This document shows, piece by piece, positions 35,853 through 44,138 of a DNA stretch of 64,000 bases. Origin of the DNA: Epilithonimonas zeae (GTDB taxonomy: Bacteria > Bacteroidota > Bacteroidia > Flavobacteriales > Weeksellaceae); assembly GCF_023278365.1 (NCBI RefSeq), contig NZ_CP075338.1:3100001-3164000 (forward strand), given 5' to 3'. The position numbers and the translations under genes were made by a program. Under the pieces are notes generated by a model. That model was not told where the DNA came from, did no database searches, and worked only from the letters and a program-made list of their open reading frames with translations. Numbering within the stretch: the first letter of the stretch is position 1; each line of letters begins with the position of its first letter.

Positions 35853-37127
35853 ATGGAGTTATATTACTCATTTTCAGTCCTTATCGTTTTAGCATCTTTA
35901 TTTGCCTATATCAATTACCGCGTTCTCAAATTACCAAGTACAATCGGGATAATGGTAATTGCTATTATCGTCTCCGTAACCTTGGTGGCGTCGGGCGATA
36001 ATTTTTTACCAAAGACAACTTCGCATTTGACCGCATTAGTACACAGCTTTGATTTTACCGAAGTTCTGATGGGTGCGATGCTTAATTTTCTGCTTTTTGC
36101 GGGAGGAATTCATATCAATATCAAAGATTTGAAGGAGCAATTCGGGCCGGTTGTGATTTTTTCCACTGTTGGTGTTATCATTTCCACCTTTGCAGTTGGT
36201 TTTGGTGTTTACTATCTTTTGCCTTTGGTAGGTATTCAGATGCCGTTGATTTATTGTATCGTTTTCGGCGCACTGATTTCTCCAACCGACCCCGTTGCGG
36301 TTCTAAGTATTTTGAAGCAAGCAAAAGTTTCAAAATCTTTGGAGACCAAGGTTGCTGGAGAATCTTTGTTTAATGACGGTATGGCGGTTGTTGTTTTTAC
36401 AGTTGTTTTACAAATTGCCATTGGAAAAGAAATCGATTTGAATGTTGAAAACATCGGTTTGCTTTTGCTTCGTGAAGCGGGTGGAGGTTTACTTTTAGGA
36501 GTTCTTCTCGGATATTCGGCTTCCCGGGCAATGCGTGTTGTGGATGATTATATTATTTCTGTACTCATCACATTATCAGTAGTTATGGGCGGTTATTTGA
36601 TTGCTCACGAGATGCATATTTCTGCACCTTTGGCAATGGTTGCTGCCGGTTTATTTATGGGAAATTTCAGTGAAAGCTTCAAAATGAAATCTGAAACACA
36701 GGATTATCTGATAAAATTCTGGGAATTGATTGACGAAATTATGAACGCTGTTCTATTCCTGTTTATCGGTTTTGAATTGCTGTTAATCAAAGATTTAAAT
36801 CAATATTTGGTTGCAGGCGGGATTTGTATTTTAATCGTTTTGTTGGCACGGTGGGTGGCGATTTTTGTTCCGACAAAGTTTATGGCTTTCAAATACAGAT
36901 TCAGTCCGCAAACTGTGAAAGTTTTGGTTTGGGGAGGAATCCGTGGCGGTGTTTCTATCGCTTTGGCTTTATCAATTCCGATTAATGAGTACAGTCAAAT
37001 TATCATCAGCATCACTTATTGTGTAGTTGTGTTTTCAATTATAGTGCAAGGATTGACAATTGCAAAAGTCGCGAATCCTAAGAAAATTGCTACAGAAGAA
37101 AAAATACTAGAAGAAGAAATTCATTAA
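35853..37127 (+). CDS. CPA1-family sodium:proton antiporter
   Basis: This inner-membrane cation:proton antiporter of the CPA1/NhaP type has 424 residues and about twelve hydrophobic segments. Family motifs include FGALISPTDPVAVLSIL, AGESLFNDGMAVVVF with the ion-site Asn-Asp, and the late VLVWGGIRGGVSIALALSIP arginine helix. It has no long cytoplasmic C-terminal domain, only a short acidic tail. It exports Na+ (or K+) in exchange for H+ to manage pH and salt. The CAT-like gene follows after 13 bases and may be in the same transcript. Confidence 0.9.
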   Translation: MELYYSFSVLIVLASLFAYINYRVLKLPSTIGIMVIAIIVSVTLVASGDNFLPKTTSHLTALVHSFDFTEVLMGAMLNFLLFAGGIHINIKDLKEQFGPVVIFSTVGVIISTFAVGFGVYYLLPLVGIQMPLIYCIVFGALISPTDPVAVLSILKQAKVSKSLETKVAGESLFNDGMAVVVFTVVLQIAIGKEIDLNVENIGLLLLREAGGGLLLGVLLGYSASRAMRVVDDYIISVLITLSVVMGGYLIAHEMHISAPLAMVAAGLFMGNFSESFKMKSETQDYLIKFWELIDEIMNAVLFLFIGFELLLIKDLNQYLVAGGICILIVLLARWVAIFVPTKFMAFKYRFSPQTVKVLVWGGIRGGVSIALALSIPINEYSQIIISITYCVVVFSIIVQGLTIAKVANPKKIATEEKILEEEIH

Positions 37128-37140
37128 TCTAAATTTAGAA

Positions 37141-37776
37141 ATGAAAATTATTGATGTTGAAAACTGGAAGAGAAAAGAACATTTTGAATTTTTTTCCGGA
37201 ATGAAAAGTCCATATTTTGGAATCGTGACCGAAGTTGATTGTACAGAAACTTATCAATTTGCTAAAGAAAATAACGAATCTTTCTTCGCTCATTATCTTC
37301 ATAAATCGATGAAGGCGATTAATTCGGTAGAAGAATTTGCCTATCGAATTATCAATGATGAAGTTATCGCGTTCGACATTGTACACGTTGGTTCTACGAT
37401 TGCCAGAAATGACGGAACGTTTGGCTTCTCTTACTTCGAGTATTCTGATGATTTTCAGATATTTAATCAAAATTTACAGGAAGAAATTGTTGAGGTTCAA
37501 AACTCCACAGGTTTAAGAATCAGAAATGAGGAATTGCCACCGAATCATATTCGACATTCTACAATGCCTTGGACCAATTTTACAGGTTTGCTTCATCCGA
37601 CAGATTTTGACCCAAAAGAATCAATTCCTAAAATTGTCTTTGGAAAATTCTCTGAAAAGAATGGACGGAAAATGTTGCCGATTTCTGTGGAAGCGCATCA
37701 CGGTTTGATGGATGGCTTTCATCTTGCAAAATATTTGGAGGAATTTCAGAATCAATTAAATTTGAAAAAATATTAA
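37141..37776 (+). CDS. Chloramphenicol acetyltransferase-like protein (CatA family)
   Basis: This type A CAT-fold acetyltransferase has 211 residues, the normal length. The catalytic signature is intact as HHGLMDGFHLAKYLEEF at residues 186-202, where the second His is the general base and Asp191 the structural partner. It starts WKRKEHFEFF, as in other CATs, and has the FTG and MPW segments near residues 141-148. It could inactivate chloramphenicol or acetylate another small molecule. Chromosomal CAT-like proteins in flavobacteria vary in activity. There are no adjacent mobile-element genes. The base composition is like that of the neighbours. Confidence 0.85.
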   Translation: MKIIDVENWKRKEHFEFFSGMKSPYFGIVTEVDCTETYQFAKENNESFFAHYLHKSMKAINSVEEFAYRIINDEVIAFDIVHVGSTIARNDGTFGFSYFEYSDDFQIFNQNLQEEIVEVQNSTGLRIRNEELPPNHIRHSTMPWTNFTGLLHPTDFDPKESIPKIVFGKFSEKNGRKMLPISVEAHHGLMDGFHLAKYLEEFQNQLNLKKY

Positions 37777-37788
37777 AATTTCCATTTA

Positions 37789-38436
37789 ATGATGAAACAA
37801 ACAATAGTTTTCTTTAGTTTACTTCTTTATGTATCTGCTTTTTGTCAGATCAATACTGAAGAAATTAAAAAAAAAGTTTTAGAAAACCCTAAAACTTATT
37901 ATTACGATTATTTAGAAATCTTCAAAATGGAACCGGCTAAACTGACTCAGCAAGAATTGAATCAAATGTATTACGGAAGCAGGTTTATAGAGTCTGAATA
38001 TCAAATGCGAGATTATAATCAGGATTATGAAAAGATTTGGAAATTGGCAAAATTAGGAATGTCAAAAAATAAAGCTTTGAAAATTGTTGAAGATGCTCAG
38101 ACAAAATATAATAAGAATCCATTGTTAAAAGGTGTTGCTTTAGAATTATCTTATATTTACAAAGCTTTAGGTAATAAAGAGAAGAGCGATTTATATTATT
38201 CACAAAATGATTTAATAGACCAAACTATAGAAAATAGTGGCACAGGAAAATCAGAAGATTCTCCAATATGTGTTATACGTGCTGGAGATATGATAAGTAA
38301 AATCTCAAGTTTGCCAAGAGCCTCAAAACCTTCTGACTTTAAGCAAAAAATGACAGATTTGGCAGATGGAAGCATATTAACAACTTATTCGGTTGGAGAT
38401 TCTAAAATTTATATAAAATTGGTCGGCGGATTTTGA
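37789..38436 (+). CDS. DUF4919-family secreted protein
   Basis: A signal peptide ending near VSAFCQ is followed by a helical domain of about 195 residues. I recognise the pattern of the DUF4919 family, found in Bacteroidota, for example KTYYYDYLEIFKMEPAKLT and QMYYGSRF. No function is known. It is a periplasmic or surface protein by its leader. Two ATG codons stand in tandem at the start. The stop overlaps the ATG of the AlkD gene (TGATG). Confidence 0.7.
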   Translation: MMKQTIVFFSLLLYVSAFCQINTEEIKKKVLENPKTYYYDYLEIFKMEPAKLTQQELNQMYYGSRFIESEYQMRDYNQDYEKIWKLAKLGMSKNKALKIVEDAQTKYNKNPLLKGVALELSYIYKALGNKEKSDLYYSQNDLIDQTIENSGTGKSEDSPICVIRAGDMISKISSLPRASKPSDFKQKMTDLADGSILTTYSVGDSKIYIKLVGGF

Positions 38437-39152
38437 TGGAAATATTAGACGATATAAAACAAGCTCTCCAGGTTCTTGCTATTCCCGAAAAAGCAGAATT
38501 CTTTCCCAGATTTTTCAAAACGGGAAAAGGCGAATATGGCGAAGGTGATGTATTTATCGGCGTAACTGTTCCGGACCAAAGAATAGTAGCAAAAGAATTT
38601 TACAATAAGATTTCTCTTGAAGAATTAAGTGAATTGTTGTCTTCCAAAATCCACGAACATCGTTTGACTTCTTTATTGATGTTGGTTTACAAATTCGAGA
38701 AGATTAAGGATAAAATTCAGCAAAAAGAAATCATTGATTTTTATCTGAAACATACAAAACACATCAATAACTGGGATTTGGTTGATACATCGTGTTATAA
38801 AATTTTAGGTCGGTACTGTTTTGAAAATCAAGATTCTAAAATCCTTGAAAAACTGTCAGATTCTGATGATATGTGGGAAAAACGAATGGCAATTGTTGGA
38901 ACAATGTTTCACATTAAGAAAAGAGAATTTGAACTGACGAAAACATTTGCCTTGAAAAATTTGAAACATCCACACGATTTGATGCACAAAGCCAACGGCT
39001 GGCTTCTTCGCGAAATGGGAAAAATGAACGAAAACGAATTGTTGAACTTTCTCGATCTTCATTATAAAGAAATGCCAAGAACTTGTCTCCGTTATGCCAT
39101 TGAGAAATTGGATGAAGAACTTCGGCAAGATTACTTGAAAGGTAGAATTTGA
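38436..39152 (+). CDS. AlkD-like DNA alkylation repair protein
   Basis: This HEAT-like repeat DNA glycosylase of the AlkD family removes N3- and N7-alkylated purines. The family signature is clear: the N-terminal FFKTGKGEYGEGDVFIGV segment, the NNWDLVD motif and the late GWLLREMGK motif. The catalytic Asp lies in NNWDLVD. I start at the ATG at 38436. A TTG one codon earlier is open but less likely. It is translationally coupled to the DUF4919 gene. Confidence 0.9.
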   Translation: MEILDDIKQALQVLAIPEKAEFFPRFFKTGKGEYGEGDVFIGVTVPDQRIVAKEFYNKISLEELSELLSSKIHEHRLTSLLMLVYKFEKIKDKIQQKEIIDFYLKHTKHINNWDLVDTSCYKILGRYCFENQDSKILEKLSDSDDMWEKRMAIVGTMFHIKKREFELTKTFALKNLKHPHDLMHKANGWLLREMGKMNENELLNFLDLHYKEMPRTCLRYAIEKLDEELRQDYLKGRI

Positions 39153-39207
39153 GAATCAACATTTCCCGAATTTATTCATAAAAATTAGTTTACTAAATAT
39201 CTATACT

Positions 39208-39876
39208 GTGAAAGTTATTTTAAAATATAGTTTTATTTTCTTTGTTTTTCTCAGCTTGACAAGTTGCTTTGATATCATCGATAAAATTAGTTTGAATGCC
39301 GATGGAAGCGGAGAATATTCTGTAATTCTGAATGCCAGCAAAAGCAAGACACGTCTGCAATCTATCTCCAAAATGGAAACCATCAACGGTAAAAAAGTTC
39401 CCAAGAAATCCGAAATTGATAAAAAACTGAATGACGCTTCTGCAATTTTCAAAACCGTTGCAGGAATCAGCAGTGTAAAAACATCTTTCGATGCAGAAAA
39501 TTATATTATTAAACTGAGTTGTAATTTCAAGAAAATTGAAAATATCAATACTGGTTTGGAACTGTTGAAATCGAAAAATGTTATTGGAAAAATGGTTCCG
39601 ACTCAGCTTTATAAAAATAATTTGTCGGAGAAAATATTGGTAAGAAATAAAATTTCCAATTTCAAAACCGAATATGATAAAATGAGTTCTGCAGATAAAG
39701 AAGTATTTAATAATGCGACTTATACCTCGATTTTACAATTCGAAAATCTGATAAAATCTCAAACTAATTCCGAATATAAAATCTCGCCCAGCAAAAAAGC
39801 AATAAAATTGGATGGAACAATTTTAGATTTTATCCTTCAGAAAAAACAAGTTCAAAATAATATTACACTGCAATAA
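39208..39876 (+). CDS. Uncharacterised lipoprotein (envelope cluster gene 1)
   Basis: A lipoprotein of 222 residues has a leader ending FLSLTSC followed by FDIIDKISLNADGSGEYSV. The body is a mixed alpha/beta region with many Lys and Ser residues. I do not recognise the family. The start is GTG at 39208, since no ATG lies upstream that would keep the leader. It is followed after 12 bases by a 677-residue secreted protein gene, and the two with the next gene form a compact unit. Confidence 0.65.
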   Translation: MKVILKYSFIFFVFLSLTSCFDIIDKISLNADGSGEYSVILNASKSKTRLQSISKMETINGKKVPKKSEIDKKLNDASAIFKTVAGISSVKTSFDAENYIIKLSCNFKKIENINTGLELLKSKNVIGKMVPTQLYKNNLSEKILVRNKISNFKTEYDKMSSADKEVFNNATYTSILQFENLIKSQTNSEYKISPSKKAIKLDGTILDFILQKKQVQNNITLQ

Positions 39877-39888
39877 AAACAACAAACT

Positions 39889-41922
39889 ATGAAATCAATT
39901 TTACAGAAAGTTCTATTCCTATTTTTATTATTCTTTTTCAGTTTTGCTATTTCGCAAAGCAGAATTCAGGTTCCGGACAATGTTTTGTTTTATATGGAAG
40001 TCAATGGAAAACAGTTGAATGGCAAAGTTGACTGGCAGAAACTCAATCCAATTTTACAAGATTTAAATAAAAATAGTGCTGAAAAACCAAGCTGGAAAGA
40101 CTTTTCTGATATTGGTTTAGAAAACGATGCTAAGCAATACCATTATGCTGTTTTCAATGATACTGTAAAAACTTACACGGCACATTTGATTTTAAAAGAT
40201 TCCAAAAAATTTCTGAATTTTTTGAATACTTCTGCCAAAAAAGAATTGGAAGTAACCAAGAAAGACAAATATTCTTATGTCCATCTTAACAATGAATCTT
40301 TTGTTGCATGGAATGATAAAAAAGCGGTGATGAGCCTCATAACTTACACCAAAAAATTCCCACAAGTCTTGTGGAATGACCAAGATAGTTCTGTTGTTGT
40401 AATAGATTCTGCGGCCATAGCTACAGATTCTATCGCTGCTGTTGATTCAACTTATTATGAGCCAGAAAAACCATTTGATTACAAAGAAGAAATCAAATAT
40501 CTAAAGGACGAAATCAAATATCAGAAAGAAGATATCAAAGAACATCAACAGGAAATTGTGCGTCTCCAGAAAGATATCAAATACCTGGAAAAACACCACA
40601 AATATCCTGAGCAAAAAACTACGGAAAACTTAGATTCGGAAGAAGTTGCATCTGCAAAACCTACGGAAGAGTATAATGAGGAAGCAGAGGAATTGGCTTA
40701 TCAAAAAGAAATGGACTCGATAAAAGCTGCAGATTTTAAGATTCTAAAATCCTTGGCTGAGATTGATTTTGATAAATATTTTGATGCGGGGACAGAAATT
40801 GAAGTTCCTAAAAAATTGGTAGCTTTTCAGGATGTGAAATCAGATGTTTTTGCTTTTGTGAGTTATGGTGAGATTTTCCAAAACGGACTTTACAAAAAGA
40901 TGATGAGCGCTTATAAATTGGGCGGTTTTATCGATAATTTTTATGATTCTAACACATTCTACAATCTTTATTTTGAAAAGAATAAAGTGAGGTTGGTCAG
41001 CAATTATCAGCATAAAAATCCTGAGATTCAGAAAAATATGGCTGCGGTTTACAAAGGTAAAAAGAATAAAAAACTGACAGCTTTAATCAATGATAAAAGT
41101 ATTGGTTACTATGCAATTAATATCGATGGATACAAGTATTTTGACTTGATGTACAGTTTCTTTGAGAATAATTCTGATGATAATTCCAAATATCAAAAAG
41201 AACTAGAACTCGTATTAGAAACTGTAAAAATTGTGTTGGATGAAGAAGCGATTTCTAAAATTGCGCCAGGCAACGGAATCTTTGTTCTGAATGAGCTCAA
41301 CACCAAAAAAGTAGAGTACACCGATTACGAATATGATGAAAACTACAACAGCAAAGAAGTCAAAAAAATGAAAGATGTTGTGGTTCCGGATTTCACGTTT
41401 GCTTTTGCAACAGACAATGAGAATTACTGGAAAAGAGTCTTCAACGTTTTATCAACCAACAAAGAATTGGCGAAAAAATTTGTGAAAAATGGCGATGTTT
41501 ATTTCTTCAAAAATGACGCAAAAAATAATACCTACATCGATCAGCTTTGTTTTACCGTAAAAGACGGAATCGTTTATCTGGCAACTTCTCCAAGCAATCT
41601 ACTTGCTAAAAAACAATCTTCGACAACTGAAAAATTTGCAAAAGAAGCATCTAAATTTCCTGTATATGGAAAACTTGATATGAGAAGATTTTTAAATGGT
41701 TTGGAGCAGGAGTTCAAAACCGGATCTGATAAAAAAAGTCTGGATCTTTTCAGGAAAAATATGGGCGATGTGGATTTTAAATCTGAGCCTAAAAAGGAAA
41801 GCATCGAGACAGAAATCAACTATACAACACCAAATTCTTCGGACAATAGTTTGATGTATTTCTTTGATTTTTGTAACGATATCATTAAGCTGACGGAACC
41901 AAAAACATCAACGGAATTATAA
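39889..41922 (+). CDS. Uncharacterised secreted protein with coiled coil (envelope cluster gene 2)
   Basis: A 677-residue protein begins with a strongly hydrophobic leader (to about SFAISQ). A first domain (residues 25-160) starts VPDNVLFYMEVNG. A charged coiled-coil stretch at about 196-238 (repeats of EIKYLKDEIK type) and an acidic linker follow, then a long second domain. The first domain has the same run of features as the next gene product (strand with VxIDxxxL, then a DSKKFLNFL-type helix). It may be a periplasmic or outer-membrane-associated protein. I do not recognise a family. Confidence 0.65.
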   Translation: MKSILQKVLFLFLLFFFSFAISQSRIQVPDNVLFYMEVNGKQLNGKVDWQKLNPILQDLNKNSAEKPSWKDFSDIGLENDAKQYHYAVFNDTVKTYTAHLILKDSKKFLNFLNTSAKKELEVTKKDKYSYVHLNNESFVAWNDKKAVMSLITYTKKFPQVLWNDQDSSVVVIDSAAIATDSIAAVDSTYYEPEKPFDYKEEIKYLKDEIKYQKEDIKEHQQEIVRLQKDIKYLEKHHKYPEQKTTENLDSEEVASAKPTEEYNEEAEELAYQKEMDSIKAADFKILKSLAEIDFDKYFDAGTEIEVPKKLVAFQDVKSDVFAFVSYGEIFQNGLYKKMMSAYKLGGFIDNFYDSNTFYNLYFEKNKVRLVSNYQHKNPEIQKNMAAVYKGKKNKKLTALINDKSIGYYAINIDGYKYFDLMYSFFENNSDDNSKYQKELELVLETVKIVLDEEAISKIAPGNGIFVLNELNTKKVEYTDYEYDENYNSKEVKKMKDVVVPDFTFAFATDNENYWKRVFNVLSTNKELAKKFVKNGDVYFFKNDAKNNTYIDQLCFTVKDGIVYLATSPSNLLAKKQSSTTEKFAKEASKFPVYGKLDMRRFLNGLEQEFKTGSDKKSLDLFRKNMGDVDFKSEPKKESIETEINYTTPNSSDNSLMYFFDFCNDIIKLTEPKTSTEL

Positions 41923-43143
41923 ATGAAGAAAATTTTGGTCTTTATTCTGATTGTTTTTGTGTTGACAATCGTTGGCTATTTTTTCTGGTCTCTCAAGGAC
42001 AAAGATTTGAAACTGGTTCCCAAAGATGCAGATGCTGTAGTTTTGATTGATGTAAAAAAATTAAAAGAGCAATATTTTTTCTCGGCACTAAAACATCCGT
42101 TTGTCTGGTTCGGAGGATCAACGATAATCTCTAAAAATAATGGATTGATAATTCCGGATTATATCCAGATTTTCCATTTAAAAAACACCAATTTTTCGCA
42201 ATGGTACAGCATTTTTGAAATTAAGGATAAAGACAATTTTCTTGAATTTTTGAAGGGTAAAGGTTTCAAAATAACAGAAAATAATATTTATAAAAAAGAT
42301 AGATTATCAATCAAAATTGAAGCTTCGAAATGTGTTGTCGGCTTTTCAAATTCTTCGTTCGGGGAAAAATCAAAATTAATCCTCAATTCTAAAACCAAAG
42401 GTTTATACGCTGACCAGTTGATTAATAATTCGGTTGCGAGCGTGTCCTATTTTGCAAAATCTAAAATTCACAAGTTTGCAGTCTATCTGAATGACGATAA
42501 TATCGAAATCAAAACCAAAACGGTTCAGGATATTTTCTCATCACAAATCTCTGAGTTGGAAAAGCAAACACAGTTTCTAAAAATGAAATTGGATTCCAAA
42601 AATGTTAAGATAATATCAGAATTATTCAATAAAAAACTGACGGATTCTATCAATATCAATTCTGTTAGTGCAATTTCAGAATTAGAATCTGTTAATGACA
42701 AGATTGTGAGTTATGCTTATGATGATAATTTTAATGAAGTAGAAAAAGTCAGCTATCAGAAGTTAGTACAGCCTAATTATACGATTAATGTACAAAGTCC
42801 TGAAACCGAAAAACTTTGGTCTTACTTTCAAGATCAGAAATGGATTAATACAGAAAATCAATTCACAGCAATTCCATTTCAACCCAATGTAATCAAGAAA
42901 AATTCCTTTGAAATTTCGATTCAATCCACTCGGAAAAATATAAATTTTGGAGAATCGCCATCTGGCAGTTTTATATTGCTTAAAAATAATTTATTACTCG
43001 TTGATTTTCTAAAAGTACTTTCGCCCTCCGACAAAAAATCGATTTCAAAAGTAAATTATCTTTATTATGGCAACAAGGGAGATTATTATTACCTGAAACT
43101 GCAATTAAAAAAAGATAAATTACCGTTTATATTAAGCCAATAA
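41923..43143 (+). CDS. Uncharacterised membrane-anchored protein (envelope cluster gene 3)
   Basis: A 406-residue protein has an N-terminal transmembrane anchor (ILVFILIVFVLTIVGYFFW) and a large extracytoplasmic part. The first 120 residues after the anchor (DADAVVLIDVKKLKEQYF, DKDNFLEFLKGKGF) are laid out like the N-terminal domain of the protein encoded upstream. The two may be distant relatives. The gene starts directly after the stop of gene 2 with no gap. The DUF6122 gene follows after one base. Confidence 0.65.
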   Translation: MKKILVFILIVFVLTIVGYFFWSLKDKDLKLVPKDADAVVLIDVKKLKEQYFFSALKHPFVWFGGSTIISKNNGLIIPDYIQIFHLKNTNFSQWYSIFEIKDKDNFLEFLKGKGFKITENNIYKKDRLSIKIEASKCVVGFSNSSFGEKSKLILNSKTKGLYADQLINNSVASVSYFAKSKIHKFAVYLNDDNIEIKTKTVQDIFSSQISELEKQTQFLKMKLDSKNVKIISELFNKKLTDSININSVSAISELESVNDKIVSYAYDDNFNEVEKVSYQKLVQPNYTINVQSPETEKLWSYFQDQKWINTENQFTAIPFQPNVIKKNSFEISIQSTRKNINFGESPSGSFILLKNNLLLVDFLKVLSPSDKKSISKVNYLYYGNKGDYYYLKLQLKKDKLPFILSQ

Positions 43144-43144
43144 G

Positions 43145-43489
43145 ATGAATGTTTCAGAAATTTTATCATTAAAAACAATCATCCATTATTTTCTGCATTT
43201 TGGTTTTCCAGTTGTGTTGGCTTACGTTTTTTTTAAGAAAGATTGGAAAAAAGCTTATTTCATAATGCTTGGGACAATGCTCGTAGATGCGGATCATTTG
43301 CTCAGCACACCGATTTTTGCACCGGACAGATGCAGTATCAATTTTCATCCGCTTCACACCTATTGGGCGATGGGCCTCTATTTTCTGCTGTTATTTTTTA
43401 GAGGTGTTCCAAGAATTATTGGCGTTGGATTATTGTTTCATATGCTGACGGATTGGATAGATTGCCGGCTACATCATCTGAATTGTTGA
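43145..43489 (+). CDS. DUF6122-family small membrane protein
   Basis: A 114-residue protein has three to four hydrophobic segments and conserved His/Asp positions (IIHYFLHFGFP, MLVDADHLLSTP, FHPLHTYWAM, FHMLTDWIDC). These resemble the metal-binding pattern of membrane-bound metal-dependent hydrolases. It matches the DUF6122 family as I recall it. It ends the unit that begins at 39208. Confidence 0.7.
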   Translation: MNVSEILSLKTIIHYFLHFGFPVVLAYVFFKKDWKKAYFIMLGTMLVDADHLLSTPIFAPDRCSINFHPLHTYWAMGLYFLLLFFRGVPRIIGVGLLFHMLTDWIDCRLHHLNC

Positions 43490-43494
43490 AATTA

Positions 43495-43611
43495 TTGGGG
43501 CAGCTTAATCCGCCTTCCGCTCCCAATCTTTTTTGCAGACAATTTCAGGTTCAATATAACTTTTGTACACGCAAAAAAGGATTTCCGCTCAAGTCGGGCT
43601 GCGTGCGATTC
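43495..43611 (+). repeat. Dispersed intergenic repeat, family I, copy B
   Basis: The 5' arm TTGGGGCAGCTTAATCCGCC and the 3' arm CCGCTCAAGTCGGGCTGCG flank a central hairpin. In it, ATCTTTTTTGC at 43526-43536 pairs with GCAAAAAAGGAT at 43571-43582, with the same bulged G as in copy A. Confidence 0.75.
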
Positions 43612-43639
43612 AACATTTAGAAGTGTGTTTTTTTTTGAT

Positions 43640-43715
43640 AAGTTTTATGCCTTTGCGAACCTTAAAGCATTTAGTGATTTTGAAAAAAAACTTTGTGGAC
43701 TTTGCGTTTAAAAAA
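43640..43715. repeat. Dispersed intergenic repeat, family III, copy 2
   Basis: This region contains CCTTTGCGAACCTT, ACTTTGTGGA and CTTTGCGTTT units with A-rich spacers, downstream of the globin gene. It resembles the CTTTGTGT/ACACAAAG units at 35749-35830. Confidence 0.5.
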
Positions 43716-43717
43716 CT

Positions 43718-44098
43718 CTAATTTCTCCTAGCATTCGACATTTTGAAGCTCATAATTCTGGCGATATTCAGCGCTCTTGCGATGGCGTTTTCAGCATTTT
43801 CGCCTTCAAAATTATCGTGAACCGTTTTCTCCCAAATCTGTAACCAACGATTAAAATGTTTTTCTTCCATAGCCGAAACTTCATTGATTGGAAAGTGTTT
43901 CGCCATTGGATGACCTTCATAAACAGGATTCCCTAAAAGAATACTTTCCCAGAAATTATACATTTTTGGAAGATGTTTGCTGAGGTCAATTTTGGCGATA
44001 TCTGTGAAAAAGAATCCGATTAAGTCATCTTTTATAACTTGGTCATAGAATTTGTTGACCAAAAACTCTACATCGTCGCGTGTCTGAATATCTTTCAT
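43718..44098 (-). CDS. Group III truncated haemoglobin
   Basis: This single-domain globin of 126 residues has the truncated 2/2 fold of group III. It starts IQTRDDVEFLVNKFYDQVIKDDLIGFFF. Phe and Tyr in the distal region (YNFWESILLG) fit the group, and the proximal heme-ligand His is expected in EKHFNRWLQIWEKTV. Group III globins in bacteria are tied to oxygen or NO chemistry. It is divergent from the KirBac channel gene, and its likely -7 box is only four bases from the ATG. Confidence 0.88.
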   Translation of the reverse strand: MKDIQTRDDVEFLVNKFYDQVIKDDLIGFFFTDIAKIDLSKHLPKMYNFWESILLGNPVYEGHPMAKHFPINEVSAMEEKHFNRWLQIWEKTVHDNFEGENAENAIARALNIARIMSFKMSNARRN

Positions 44099-44102
44099 TT
44101 TT

Positions 44103-44133
44103 CAAAATTAAAACAAATTAAAATGTAATTTTG
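44103..44133. promoter_or_regulatory. Divergent -7 elements close to start codons (globin and KirBac)
   Basis: On the minus strand TAATTTTG occupies 44103-44110, four bases from the globin ATG. On the plus strand TAATTTTG occupies 44126-44133, five bases from the KirBac ATG. Both match TAnnTTTG. No -33 boxes were found at 17-23 bases. The region is AT-rich, so chance is possible. Confidence 0.35.
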
Positions 44134-44138
44134 CACTT

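Noticed and set aside
37141-37776. A mobile resistance cassette around the CAT-like gene
   Set aside because: No integrase, transposase, inverted repeats or att-like sites flank it, and its composition is like that of its neighbours.
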